Shown here: positions 18,188-25,794 of the stretch, one piece after another
How positions within the stretch are numbered: position 1 is the first letter of the stretch
Layout: each line of letters starts with the position of its first letter
Origin: Clostridia bacterium
GTDB taxonomy: Bacteria; Bacillota; Clostridia; TANB77; CAG-508
Length of the DNA stretch: 43,421 bases
Reading direction: 5' to 3'
NCBI GenBank assembly: GCA_900754285.1
Contig: CAAECB010000044.1
Coordinates: forward strand, 1 to 43,421
Translations under genes and position numbers: made by a program
The notes under the pieces: generated by a model
Database searches by the model: none
Told to the model about the DNA's origin: nothing
The model's input: only the letters and a program-made list of their open reading frames with translations

Positions 18188-20197
18188 CTATTTCAAGCTT
18201 AAATAACCTACTTCATCCCAACGATTATATGCTAAGTTTAAACTAAATAAAAGTTTTGGCTTAGCTCCTGCCCTGTTTTTGTCAACAACACATGAATAAT
18301 ATCTCTCATCTGGATCTTTAGATTTTTCCAAATCAAAAAATTTAGTATCAACCTCATTTTTTGAATATTGAAAATCATCATACATATCTCTTGGAATTTG
18401 TTTAAATAAGCATAATGTATCTAAAACCTCTTTTACAGTTCTACTAACTGCCAAGTCATTTATATCCAAATTTATTGGATTTGTTTTATTTTCTGTTAGC
18501 TGTAAAGTAGAACATATAAATATTCCAAAATTTTGGGCTAAATTTGCTAAAATTGTTGCTGTTCTCTTTATTTCTTCTCCATTTCCTATATTTGCAGTAT
18601 CTGTTTTTAATGTATCATAAAATACATATTCTATTTTTTCTTTATAATAATAGTTCATAATAACTTTTTGTAATTCATCATTTGTATGGTCTGTAATATT
18701 AATAAAATAAATTGAATTTAATACTTGTCTATTTATCCAATCAGTAACAACTATTGTCTTTTTAAAATCTGTTGATACTTCTTCTAATCTAGCAACAAAT
18801 TCTTCCCTAGTTTCATTATCTTCTTTTAGTACATAACCATCTTTATCAGTCTTTACTCTTTTATTATTATCTGGCCTGAATTTGAACTCCAATAATTCTG
18901 TTTCAGAAATGTGTAATTTTTGTCCATGCAATTTTTGAATTGCTGGATGATTTAAAATAGTTGTTATAAGTGTTAATTTCATCTTTTCTTCTGACATCTC
19001 ATTTGATATTATTAAAACCTTTTTTTGATGCACTAATGAAGTATATGCTGCTATATTTACAGTAAGTCTACTTTTACCAGCATTTGATGGCATTGCTAAT
19101 GCCATTGTTTCGCCCTTTCTAACACCTTTAAACACTTGTGTCAAAATTGGAAATGGTAAGCTTAATCCATTTGCTAAATTATTGTCTCCTCTTTCCAAAA
19201 AGCTTGTTAAATTTGTATTTAATACAGCTTGTTTAAATTTATCTGTTACTGTTACTTGATTTGTTGCATTTTCTACTTCTTCTATTGTCATTTTATCATA
19301 AAGTTTATAATGTGCTATTTCTACAATCTTTTTTTGAATACTTTCTATTGGCATTTCCACATATTTTTTTCTTAGTAAACATATTTTTCTTAAATCTGTA
19401 TAAATTTTTTCCATATTATAATTTTTGCCTGCTACATATTGTTTTAAATAATATTTTTGCTGATAAATTCCTTCTACTTCTCTTGAAAAGTTAAATTTTT
19501 GTTTTGCAATTTCTGGTGTGTAATTTCCACCTTCTGTAAATAATACACTTTTATAAATATTTAGTAAACTTTCACTTTCAAAATAACATTGATCAAATAA
19601 AATATAATATCTTACAATATATTTAGGTTCTGTTAATAATAATCCTATATATACTTTTTCTAACTCTATATTACGCAAATCAACAGGGTATTTTTCTTTA
19701 TCTTTCTCTGTTTCAAATACAAACTCTTCCTCTTTTTCTTCATCCTCTTCAGAATTTGCATCATGTTCAAGATTTTCTTCATTTTCGTCTATTTCTTGCT
19801 CATCTTCTCGTTTTGCTTCCTCTTCCTCAATTTCTTTTTCGGCTAATTCTTCATTATTTTTCATATCATACTCATTGCTATAATCCTCTTGTGATTCATC
19901 TGTAAATAAGTCAGAAAATTCATCACCAAGTGGCAAAAATGGAGATAAATCCTCTTTTTCGTCCTTTTCATATGTTTCAGGTTCTTCCTCAACTATTGAT
20001 TTTTCTTGTTTTTTCGATTTCTTTTTTGTCTTTTTTTCTGTTTTATTTGTCTTTTTATTTAGATTTTGAATAATTGAAAGTGCTGTAGTATAATCTCCAT
20101 TAGATATTGCTCTTTTAGCCCCTTCTATTTCTTTTTTGTTCTTTGAAGTTATTGGTATACTATTTAGAAGATTATTTATTCGTTGTAATCCTTCCAT
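18188..20197 (-). CDS. DnaB-like RecA-fold ATPase with long acidic N-terminal region
   Basis: The protein has 669 residues. The C-terminal half (about 355-665) looks like the DnaB helicase RecA-like domain: P-loop AMPSNAGKSRL near 370, then VLIISNEMSEEKM (the 'SLEM' segment of DnaB), Walker B-like YVFYDTLK, and a late basic segment VDKNRAGAKPKLLFSL that matches the DnaB 'K.R.G..G' arginine-finger region. The P-loop lacks the usual first Gly (P-S-N-A-G-K-S). The N-terminus is unusual: a short helical start, a Lys-rich stretch (about 50-68), then about 95 residues dominated by Glu and Asp, then a helical domain (about 165-330). The usual DnaB N-terminal domain is not recognisable. This is probably not the replicative helicase. 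It may be a specialised loader or repair ATPase. Confidence 0.75.
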   Translation of the reverse strand: MEGLQRINNLLNSIPITSKNKKEIEGAKRAISNGDYTTALSIIQNLNKKTNKTEKKTKKKSKKQEKSIVEEEPETYEKDEKEDLSPFLPLGDEFSDLFTDESQEDYSNEYDMKNNEELAEKEIEEEEAKREDEQEIDENEENLEHDANSEEDEEKEEEFVFETEKDKEKYPVDLRNIELEKVYIGLLLTEPKYIVRYYILFDQCYFESESLLNIYKSVLFTEGGNYTPEIAKQKFNFSREVEGIYQQKYYLKQYVAGKNYNMEKIYTDLRKICLLRKKYVEMPIESIQKKIVEIAHYKLYDKMTIEEVENATNQVTVTDKFKQAVLNTNLTSFLERGDNNLANGLSLPFPILTQVFKGVRKGETMALAMPSNAGKSRLTVNIAAYTSLVHQKKVLIISNEMSEEKMKLTLITTILNHPAIQKLHGQKLHISETELLEFKFRPDNNKRVKTDKDGYVLKEDNETREEFVARLEEVSTDFKKTIVVTDWINRQVLNSIYFINITDHTNDELQKVIMNYYYKEKIEYVFYDTLKTDTANIGNGEEIKRTATILANLAQNFGIFICSTLQLTENKTNPINLDINDLAVSRTVKEVLDTLCLFKQIPRDMYDDFQYSKNEVDTKFFDLEKSKDPDERYYSCVVDKNRAGAKPKLLFSLNLAYNRWDEVGYLSLK

Positions 20198-20224
20198 GCT
20201 AACGTCCTTTCTTATAATAAATAT

Positions 20225-20255
20225 GTCCTAAGGTATCTTTATATTGCCTTAGGAC
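20225..20255. terminator. Hairpin between DUF308 gene and DnaB-like gene
   Basis: GTCCTAAGG (20225-20233) pairs perfectly with CCTTAGGAC (20247-20255). The T-rich tail is on the plus side; on minus, the direction of both genes, only ATATTTATT follows. It may attenuate rather than stop read-through. Confidence 0.5.
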
Positions 20256-20261
20256 TTCTTT

Positions 20262-20798
20262 TTATTCTTTAATATAATCTTTTATTTTTTTCATAAAGAT
20301 ACATCTTGTTATAATATCTAATACCGCATAAACAACAATTGCTATACCTATTGTTTTTAATGCTAATGTTGTGTTTACTAATACTGCTATACCAGCAATT
20401 ATAATAATCATTGAACATATTAATGTTGCTGTCCAATATCCAGATTTAATATCTTTCCATACTAATGTTGTTTGGAAATCTTTTAAACCTTCTAATATAA
20501 TCCAGATACCTAAAACAACACTAAATATGTTTGAAATAATATTTGGGCAGAAAAGAATTATTACACCAATAATTATATAAACTAATGCAAGTGTTAATAA
20601 ATAATCTTCTTTTGGTTCAGATGTAAAATATTCTACTAATCTTAAGAACCCCATTATTATAAATACTGCCCCTAATAAAATAGATATAACAGACATCATT
20701 TCATTTGGTTTTGCAATTAACAATACTCCTAAGAATATAAATACAAGTGAAATTATAATATCTGTCCAAGTTGATCTTTTAAGAAATTTTTCAAACAT
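20262..20798 (-). CDS. DUF308 / HdeD-type membrane protein
   Basis: The protein has 178 residues and six predicted membrane segments in three pairs. Each pair resembles IISLVFIFLGVLLIAKPNEM, with a Pro-Asn or similar turn, the DUF308 repeat pattern (three copies: near 15-55, 67-105, 125-165). The HdeD family is linked to acid resistance in enterobacteria, but its role in clostridia is unknown. AGAGAGG lies before the ATG. It is upstream of the DnaB-like gene with a hairpin between. Upstream of it, GACATTA and TAATGTC (20844-20863 region) form a 7-bp inverted repeat around a T tract. Confidence 0.85.
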   Translation of the reverse strand: MFEKFLKRSTWTDIIISLVFIFLGVLLIAKPNEMMSVISILLGAVFIIMGFLRLVEYFTSEPKEDYLLTLALVYIIIGVIILFCPNIISNIFSVVLGIWIILEGLKDFQTTLVWKDIKSGYWTATLICSMIIIIAGIAVLVNTTLALKTIGIAIVVYAVLDIITRCIFMKKIKDYIKE

Positions 20799-21007
20799 GT
20801 TTACTACCTCTCTTTCTTTTGTATTTTTATACTAATGATTGACATTATTTTTTTAATGTCCTCATTTTTTGACAAACTCATCATATCATATTAAATTTAT
20901 TTTGTACATATTTTTCTTAAATTTTTTCAAAAAATTTTTTTAACATACATTTTTTATTTTTAACCTCATACATTTTAATAAAGTATTATTTGAAATGAGG
21001 ATTTTAT

Positions 21008-21538
21008 ATGTTTATCTATAATATTAAAATAAATAATAATAAGCTTTTTAAATTATTTTTTATTACAGTCATAATTTTATTAATTTGTATAGTTAGTATT
21101 GTTATTTTTAGAGTTTTTAATGGTGCTAGCAAAAATCCTAAAAACTCAGAAATATGTCAAATTTCTACCACAAATTATACTAATGTTTTAAAAGCCGTAC
21201 ATGATAATATTGATGCATATGTTGGTGTTAAAATTCATTTTTCGGGATATGTTTATAAACTTTTTGATTTTAATGAAAATCAATTTGTATTAGCCAGAAA
21301 TATGGTCATTTCCTCCAATTTTCAAACCGTTGTTGTTGGCTTTCTTTGTGAAAGTGAAAATATAAAAGATTTTGCTGATAACTCATGGGTTGAATTAACT
21401 GGTGAAATTACAAAGGGGGACTATCATGGTGATATGCCCATTATAAAAGTTACTGAACTTAAAAGTTGTGATAAGCCAAATGATGAACTTGTATATCCCC
21501 CAGATGAAAATTACATTCCAATAAATGGAAAAATTTGA
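21008..21538 (+). CDS. Membrane-anchored OB-fold-like protein (DUF1980/YcgQ C-terminal type)
   Basis: The protein has 176 residues. One membrane segment (about 17-38) follows a short basic N-terminus. The outer part contains VGVKIHFSGYVYKLFDFNEN, FVLARNMVISS, VVVGFLCESENIKDF and NSWVELTGEIT. This matches the pattern of the C-terminal domain of YcgQ/DUF1980 (TIGR03943) proteins (G.V...d.F.L.R.......vGf.c....f.d..WV...G.i). Here the domain stands alone, without the usual permease partner (YcgR/DUF318) nearby. TGAGGA precedes the ATG by eight bases. It is convergent with guaA and they share a terminator. Family call from memory of the pattern. Confidence 0.6.
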   Translation: MFIYNIKINNNKLFKLFFITVIILLICIVSIVIFRVFNGASKNPKNSEICQISTTNYTNVLKAVHDNIDAYVGVKIHFSGYVYKLFDFNENQFVLARNMVISSNFQTVVVGFLCESENIKDFADNSWVELTGEITKGDYHGDMPIIKVTELKSCDKPNDELVYPPDENYIPINGKI

Positions 21539-21617
21539 CAAAAATACATTTTCATAGTAAAATATATTTGTACGCACAAATACATTTTTCTCCATGTCAT
21601 CTATTTGATGACAATAA

Positions 21618-21655
21618 AATAAGATTCAAGTTATGAATTTAGCTTGAATCTTATT
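21618..21655. terminator. Bidirectional terminator between the OB-fold gene and guaA
   Basis: AATAAGATTCAAG (21618-21630) pairs perfectly with CTTGAATCTTATT (21643-21655), a 13-bp stem with a 12-base loop. Confidence 0.8.
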
Positions 21656-21684
21656 TATATAGTAACAATATTATTAATTTTATA

Positions 21685-23223
21685 CTATTCCCATTCAATA
21701 GTTGCTGGTGGTTTAGAAGTAATATCATACACAACTCGATTAACATGATTAACTTCATTAACAATTCTAGAAGAAACTTTTTCTAGAACCTCATAAGGAA
21801 TTTTACTCCAAACACCAGTCATGAAATCAGTTGTTTCAACTGCTCTTAAAGCAACTGTATAATCATATGTTCTTTCGTCTCCCATAACCCCTACTGATTT
21901 TAAATTTGTAAGAACTGCAAAATACTGATTAATAGATTTATGTAATCCTGCATTAGCAATTTCTTCTCTAAAAATAGCATCTGCTTCTTTTAGAATATCT
22001 AATTTATCATCTGTAATATCTCCAATTACTCTAATAGCAAGTCCAGGTCCTGGGAAAGGTTGTCTAAATACTAGATTTTCTGGAATACCTAATTCTAAAC
22101 CTGTTTTTCTAACTTCATCTTTAAATAAGTTACGTAAAGGTTCAACAATTTCTTTAAAGTCAACATGTTCAGGTAAACCTCCAACATTATGATGGCTCTT
22201 AATTGTAGAACTTTTGCCTAAACCGCTTTCTATAACATCTGGATAAATAGTTCCTTGAACTAAAAAGTCAACAGTTCCAATTTTCTTAGCTTCTTCTTCA
22301 AAAACTCTTATAAATTCTTCTCCAATAATTTTTCTTTTTTGCTCAGGGTCTGTTACTCCAGCTAATCTTGAAAGAAAACGTTCTTTACAATTTACACGAA
22401 TAAGATTTATATCAAATTGCTCTTTAAAGATTTTTTCAACTTCGTCACCCTCATTTTTTCTTAAAAGTCCATGGTCTAAGAAAATACAAGTTAAATTTTT
22501 TCCAGCTGCTTTGCTAACTAAAACTGCTGCAACAGAAGAATCAACACCACCAGATAAAGCACACAAAACTTTTTTATCTCCTATTTTAGCTTTTAGACTA
22601 GTTATTGTATCTTCTACAAAAGATGAAATTTGCCAATCTCCACTACAATTACAAACATTAAATAAGAAGTTTTTAATAACTAAAGTTCCATTTACAGAAT
22701 TATTTACTTCTGGATGAAATTGTATTCCATATAATTTTTTAGCTGGGTTTTCCATAGCTGCATTTGGACAAGATGATGTATGTCCAATATTTTTAAATCC
22801 TTCTGGTACTTTTTCTACAAAATCTGTATGACTCATTAAAAATCCATTTGTGTTTTCAAATCCTTGGAATAATAAAGATTCATTATCTATTGATACATCT
22901 GTTGTACCATATTCCCTTTTGTTTGCTCTTGCAACATTTCCACCTAATGTTACTGTCATTAATTGCATTCCATAACAAATTCCTAATACTGGAATTCCTA
23001 AATTAAATATTTCTGGGTCACATTTTGGTGAGTCTTCTCCATATACACTTGCAGGTCCTCCTGTAAAAATAATACCTCTTGGATTTATTTCTTTGATTTT
23101 TTCTAAAGAAATATTAAAAGGTACAACTTCTGAATACACATTGCATTCACGGACTCTACGTGCAATCAATTGATTATATTGACCACCAAAGTCTAAAATC
23201 AAAATTTTTTCGTTTTCTTTCAT
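21685..23223 (-). CDS. guaA: GMP synthase (glutamine-hydrolysing)
   Basis: The protein has 512 residues, the standard GuaA length. It converts XMP to GMP with ATP and glutamine, the last step of guanine nucleotide synthesis. The class I glutamine amidotransferase domain starts [20 protein letters not shown]. The nucleophile is in GICYGMQLM (near 82), and the His/Glu pair is in GIQFHPE (near 168). The ATP pyrophosphatase P-loop is [11 protein letters not shown] (near 225). The dimerisation domain holds [16 protein letters not shown] and the protein ends [16 protein letters not shown] precedes the ATG. No purine riboswitch was found upstream; the leader is short. Confidence 0.98.
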   Translation of the reverse strand: MKENEKILILDFGGQYNQLIARRVRECNVYSEVVPFNISLEKIKEINPRGIIFTGGPASVYGEDSPKCDPEIFNLGIPVLGICYGMQLMTVTLGGNVARANKREYGTTDVSIDNESLLFQGFENTNGFLMSHTDFVEKVPEGFKNIGHTSSCPNAAMENPAKKLYGIQFHPEVNNSVNGTLVIKNFLFNVCNCSGDWQISSFVEDTITSLKAKIGDKKVLCALSGGVDSSVAAVLVSKAAGKNLTCIFLDHGLLRKNEGDEVEKIFKEQFDINLIRVNCKERFLSRLAGVTDPEQKRKIIGEEFIRVFEEEAKKIGTVDFLVQGTIYPDVIESGLGKSSTIKSHHNVGGLPEHVDFKEIVEPLRNLFKDEVRKTGLELGIPENLVFRQPFPGPGLAIRVIGDITDDKLDILKEADAIFREEIANAGLHKSINQYFAVLTNLKSVGVMGDERTYDYTVALRAVETTDFMTGVWSKIPYEVLEKVSSRIVNEVNHVNRVVYDITSKPPATIEWE

Positions 23224-23256
23224 TTACTTCAATTCCTTTCTAACATAATTTATTTT

Positions 23257-23285
23257 ATTTTAGCATTTTTTTACATTAAAGTAAA
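23257..23285 (-). promoter_or_regulatory. Promoter of guaA
   Basis: On the minus strand, TTTACT (23280-23285), a 17-base spacer, and TAAAAT (23257-23262), about 35 bp before the start. It leaves no room for a long leader. Confidence 0.5.
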
Positions 23286-23303
23286 TCTTTTTTTTAATTT
23301 TCA

Positions 23304-23395
23304 TTGATGTTTTGGGACGGTGTTTTTGGGGACGGGGCAAAAAAACATCAGCCTCCATCCCTAAAAACATCAGCCTCCGTTTCAAAAGCATCAAC
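23304..23395. repeat. Family A repeat cluster with tandem half units
   Basis: One full unit (23319-23351, GGTGTTTTTGGGGACGGGGC, then AAAAAAACATCAG) is flanked by partial units TGATGTTTTGGGACGG, CCTCCATCCCTAAAAACATC and CCTCCGTTTCAAAAGCATC. The last copy runs into the stop codon of the AI-2E gene at 23391. Confidence 0.75.
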
Positions 23396-24488
23396 TCCTA
23401 TCCAATATAGTCTTTACAACCCCTCCATCAATAAAAGTAGCAAATATGTTTTTTAAAACTATTAAAGCAATAGGACCTATTAGCATACCGATAACACCTA
23501 TAAATCTAAAACCTGTATACATAGCAATTAATGTAAAAATTGGATGCACACCTATATTTTTGCTAACTAATTTAGGCTCTAAAAATTGTCTTGTTATAGA
23601 CATTATAATCCACAAAATCAAAATTGCAATTCCTAACTTTATATCTCCATTTAATGCACAAATTATAGCCCAGGGCACCATTGCTGTTCCAGAACCAAGT
23701 ATTGGTAAAGCATCAACAAAGCCAATTGCAATTGCTATAAGTAATGGAAACTCAATAGCAAAACCTGCAAATTTCAAAATATACAGCCCTATTAATGAAA
23801 TAAAAAAAGAAATTAGAATCAATGTAGCTTCTGCTTTTAAATATCCTCCTAAAGTTTGAGTTAGTTCTCTGAAATGTTTTCCAAATCTCATCATCCACGT
23901 TCTTGGAAAATGATGTTCCATTTGGTCCAAAATATATATTTTATCTACACACATAAAATATAATGCTATAACTGTAACAGAAAAATATATTGCTATTGTT
24001 GGTATTGAAGTTACAATTGTTATTAACCCATTTAAAAAATTTCTTGCCCACATAGAAACATTTGTTAAAATATCTCCAGTCGAATTTTGTAATACTTCTT
24101 GTATTTCTGCTGGTAATTTTATTTTGCCAAAGTCTAATTTTTGTAAAAAACTCTGAAATAAATTATATATTTTTTCTATATAATTGTTTAAATCTTGCAA
24201 TAAAGTAGATGCTTCTGAAAATAGTGTTATTATTCCCCATGTAAGCAATCCTAATATTATTACAGACACTACAAAAAATAGTATTATAGAACTTGTCTTT
24301 CTTGTTGCTTTTGTTTTTTTCATAAGCCACTTTATTGCTGGTTCCATTAGTAAATATATTATAAATGCTACCAAAAATGGCATATAAAAAACTGCTAATT
24401 TAAACGAAAGCAATAATCCTATCAAAACAAAAATAACATACATTAATCTTCTTAAAACTTTTGTCCAATATGGCATATTTATAATCAT
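23391..24488 (-). CDS. AI-2E family (YtvI/PerM-like) membrane protein
   Basis: The protein has 365 residues and about eight membrane segments in the arrangement of the AI-2E/PerM family (PF01594): two N-terminal helices (VIFVLIGLLLSFKLAVFYMP; FLVAFIIYLLMEP), a helical soluble stretch (about 85-150), and a C-terminal block with PILGSGTAMVPWAI, FLEPKLVSKNIGVHPIFTLI and GFRFIGVIGMLIGPIAL. In clostridia and bacilli this size class includes the sporulation protein YtvI, which is possible here given the yabPQ genes but not proven. GAAAGG lies upstream of the ATG. The stop codon is embedded in a repeat cluster. Confidence 0.88.
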   Translation of the reverse strand: MIINMPYWTKVLRRLMYVIFVLIGLLLSFKLAVFYMPFLVAFIIYLLMEPAIKWLMKKTKATRKTSSIILFFVVSVIILGLLTWGIITLFSEASTLLQDLNNYIEKIYNLFQSFLQKLDFGKIKLPAEIQEVLQNSTGDILTNVSMWARNFLNGLITIVTSIPTIAIYFSVTVIALYFMCVDKIYILDQMEHHFPRTWMMRFGKHFRELTQTLGGYLKAEATLILISFFISLIGLYILKFAGFAIEFPLLIAIAIGFVDALPILGSGTAMVPWAIICALNGDIKLGIAILILWIIMSITRQFLEPKLVSKNIGVHPIFTLIAMYTGFRFIGVIGMLIGPIALIVLKNIFATFIDGGVVKTILDRS

Positions 24489-24530
24489 ATGTTTTTCCTT
24501 TCATTAACATATTATATAATTATTATATGT

Positions 24531-24555
24531 AAAAAAGGCGGGAATATCCGCCTTT
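24531..24555 (-). terminator. Terminator of the CBS-domain gene
   Basis: AAAGGCGG (24534-24541) pairs with CCGCCTTT (24548-24555) around GAATAT. On minus a TTTTTT run follows. Confidence 0.93.
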
Positions 24556-24575
24556 GGTCAAACATTATGAATTTT

Positions 24576-25025
24576 TTATTCTGCATTTTTCTCATTATAT
24601 TTACATTCACAAATATTTTTTATTGTCTGATTTACTTGATTTGGTCCTAATTTTTGATCATTATTGCACAAGTCTCCTATTGTTAATATTCCTATAACAT
24701 GGTTGTTACTATCACATACTGGCAATCTTCTTATTTGTTCTTGACACATTTTTGATTCTGCATTTGTTACCTCATCATCTTCCTTACAACTACATACATC
24801 ACATGTCATTATTTCACTAATTAGTGTAGTCTCTGCATTTTTATTACATGCCACTGTTCTTAATAAAATATCTCTATCTGTAACTATTCCGCATAAACAA
24901 TTGTTATCATCACAAATAGGTACTGAACCAATATGATTTTGACTCATCATTTTTGCTACGTCACTTACTGTTGTTTCTGGCTTTGCACAACATACATCAT
25001 CACACATACAGTCTTTTACTTTCAT
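24576..25025 (-). CDS. Cys-rich tandem CBS domain protein
   Basis: The protein has 149 residues. Two CBS motifs are clear: VSDVAKMMSQNHIGSVPICD with GIVTDRDILLR, and NAESKMCQEQIRRLPVCD with GILTIGDL. CBS pairs bind adenosine nucleotides and usually regulate a partner. The oddity is 16 cysteines in 149 residues, many in pairs or CxC (DCMCDDVCC, NCLCG, TCDVCSCKE, ICECK). This is far above the norm for CBS proteins of this kind and suggests metal or redox sensing. The ATG at 25025 has AAAGGTGG upstream. It is monocistronic with a strong terminator. Confidence 0.92.
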   Translation of the reverse strand: MKVKDCMCDDVCCAKPETTVSDVAKMMSQNHIGSVPICDDNNCLCGIVTDRDILLRTVACNKNAETTLISEIMTCDVCSCKEDDEVTNAESKMCQEQIRRLPVCDSNNHVIGILTIGDLCNNDQKLGPNQVNQTIKNICECKYNEKNAE

Positions 25026-25170
25026 AATAAATACCACCTTTCAATGTTTATATTTTTATTTTCTCCAATTAATATTTTTTTATGTTTTAACTTTTTTGAA
25101 ATTTTGGTATTTATTTCTAATTTTTTAAAATAATATAAAAGAGCTATTTCTTAATGTTATCCACTCTTAT

Positions 25171-25665
25171 TTATCTTGGCCTCATTGGAGGTCTTAGTGA
25201 TGGACCGTATGGTGGTCTATTAGGTGGGCCAGGTGGCATTGGTGGTCTAATTGGTGGACATGGTTTTTGCAATAATTCTCTTAAAAGTAAAATTCGTATT
25301 AAATCTTGCAATCCTGAATTTTGCCTGTCTCCCCTATCTTCTTTGACTTTTTTCTCATTTTGAATTTTTATATAAATTTCATTTGTCATTTTACTTATTG
25401 TTTCTTCTGTTATTTTGCCTTTATTTTCCTCACATTTTTCTTTTATTTCTGGATATATTACGTTATATATCTCTGGATAAAATTTTTCTAATTCTTGATT
25501 TTGAGCTCTATTTTCAATACTATTTTCTATGTTGCTTTCTAAAAAATTTTGATAACTGTTTCTGCTTTCATAATTTGCATTGTATATTTCATTTCCATAC
25601 ATTGGTTGTCTTTCTGGATATCCTAATACACTTCTTATGTATTCTTGATATATGTTATCATACAT
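25171..25665 (-). CDS. Pro-rich protein, possibly surface or spore coat associated
   Basis: The protein has 164 residues. It opens MYDNIYQEYIRSVLGYPE, followed by a Tyr/Asn/Glu-rich helical middle (SKMTNEIYIKIQNEKKVKED) and a short hydrophobic helix (LQDLIRILLLRELLQKP). The C-terminal tail of about 30 residues is made of Pro, Arg and Gly (RPPMPPGPPNRPPYGPS). There is no signal peptide. Such a layout is seen in some clostridial spore-coat-type proteins, but I cannot name a family. AAGGAGGTAATAAT before the ATG is a near-ideal ribosome site. The upstream sequence CATATTATA could be read as a sporulation -10, but this is weak. Confidence 0.7.
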   Translation of the reverse strand: MYDNIYQEYIRSVLGYPERQPMYGNEIYNANYESRNSYQNFLESNIENSIENRAQNQELEKFYPEIYNVIYPEIKEKCEENKGKITEETISKMTNEIYIKIQNEKKVKEDRGDRQNSGLQDLIRILLLRELLQKPCPPIRPPMPPGPPNRPPYGPSLRPPMRPR

Positions 25666-25742
25666 ATTATTACCTCCTTCAGATTATAATATGTATTTTT
25701 TTGATTTTAGTGAATATTTTTTCATTTTATTACATTTCTGAG

Positions 25743-25771
25743 AAAAAAGAAGTAGAAAATAATCTACTTCT
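25743..25771 (-). terminator. Terminator of the surface-protein operon
   Basis: AGAAGTAGA (25748-25756) pairs with TCTACTTCT (25763-25771). On minus it is followed by TTTTTTCTC, 24 bp past the stop at 25795. Confidence 0.85.
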
Positions 25772-25794
25772 ATATTTTTATTCAATATTCAATT

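Noticed and set aside
23224..23391. Possible purine riboswitch in front of guaA
   Set aside because: A promoter at 23257-23285 leaves too short a leader and no aptamer-like motif is present; the gap is filled by repeats.
25666..25720. Firm sigma-E or sigma-K promoter call
   Set aside because: The -10-like CATATTATA has no well-spaced -35; kept only as a weak hint.
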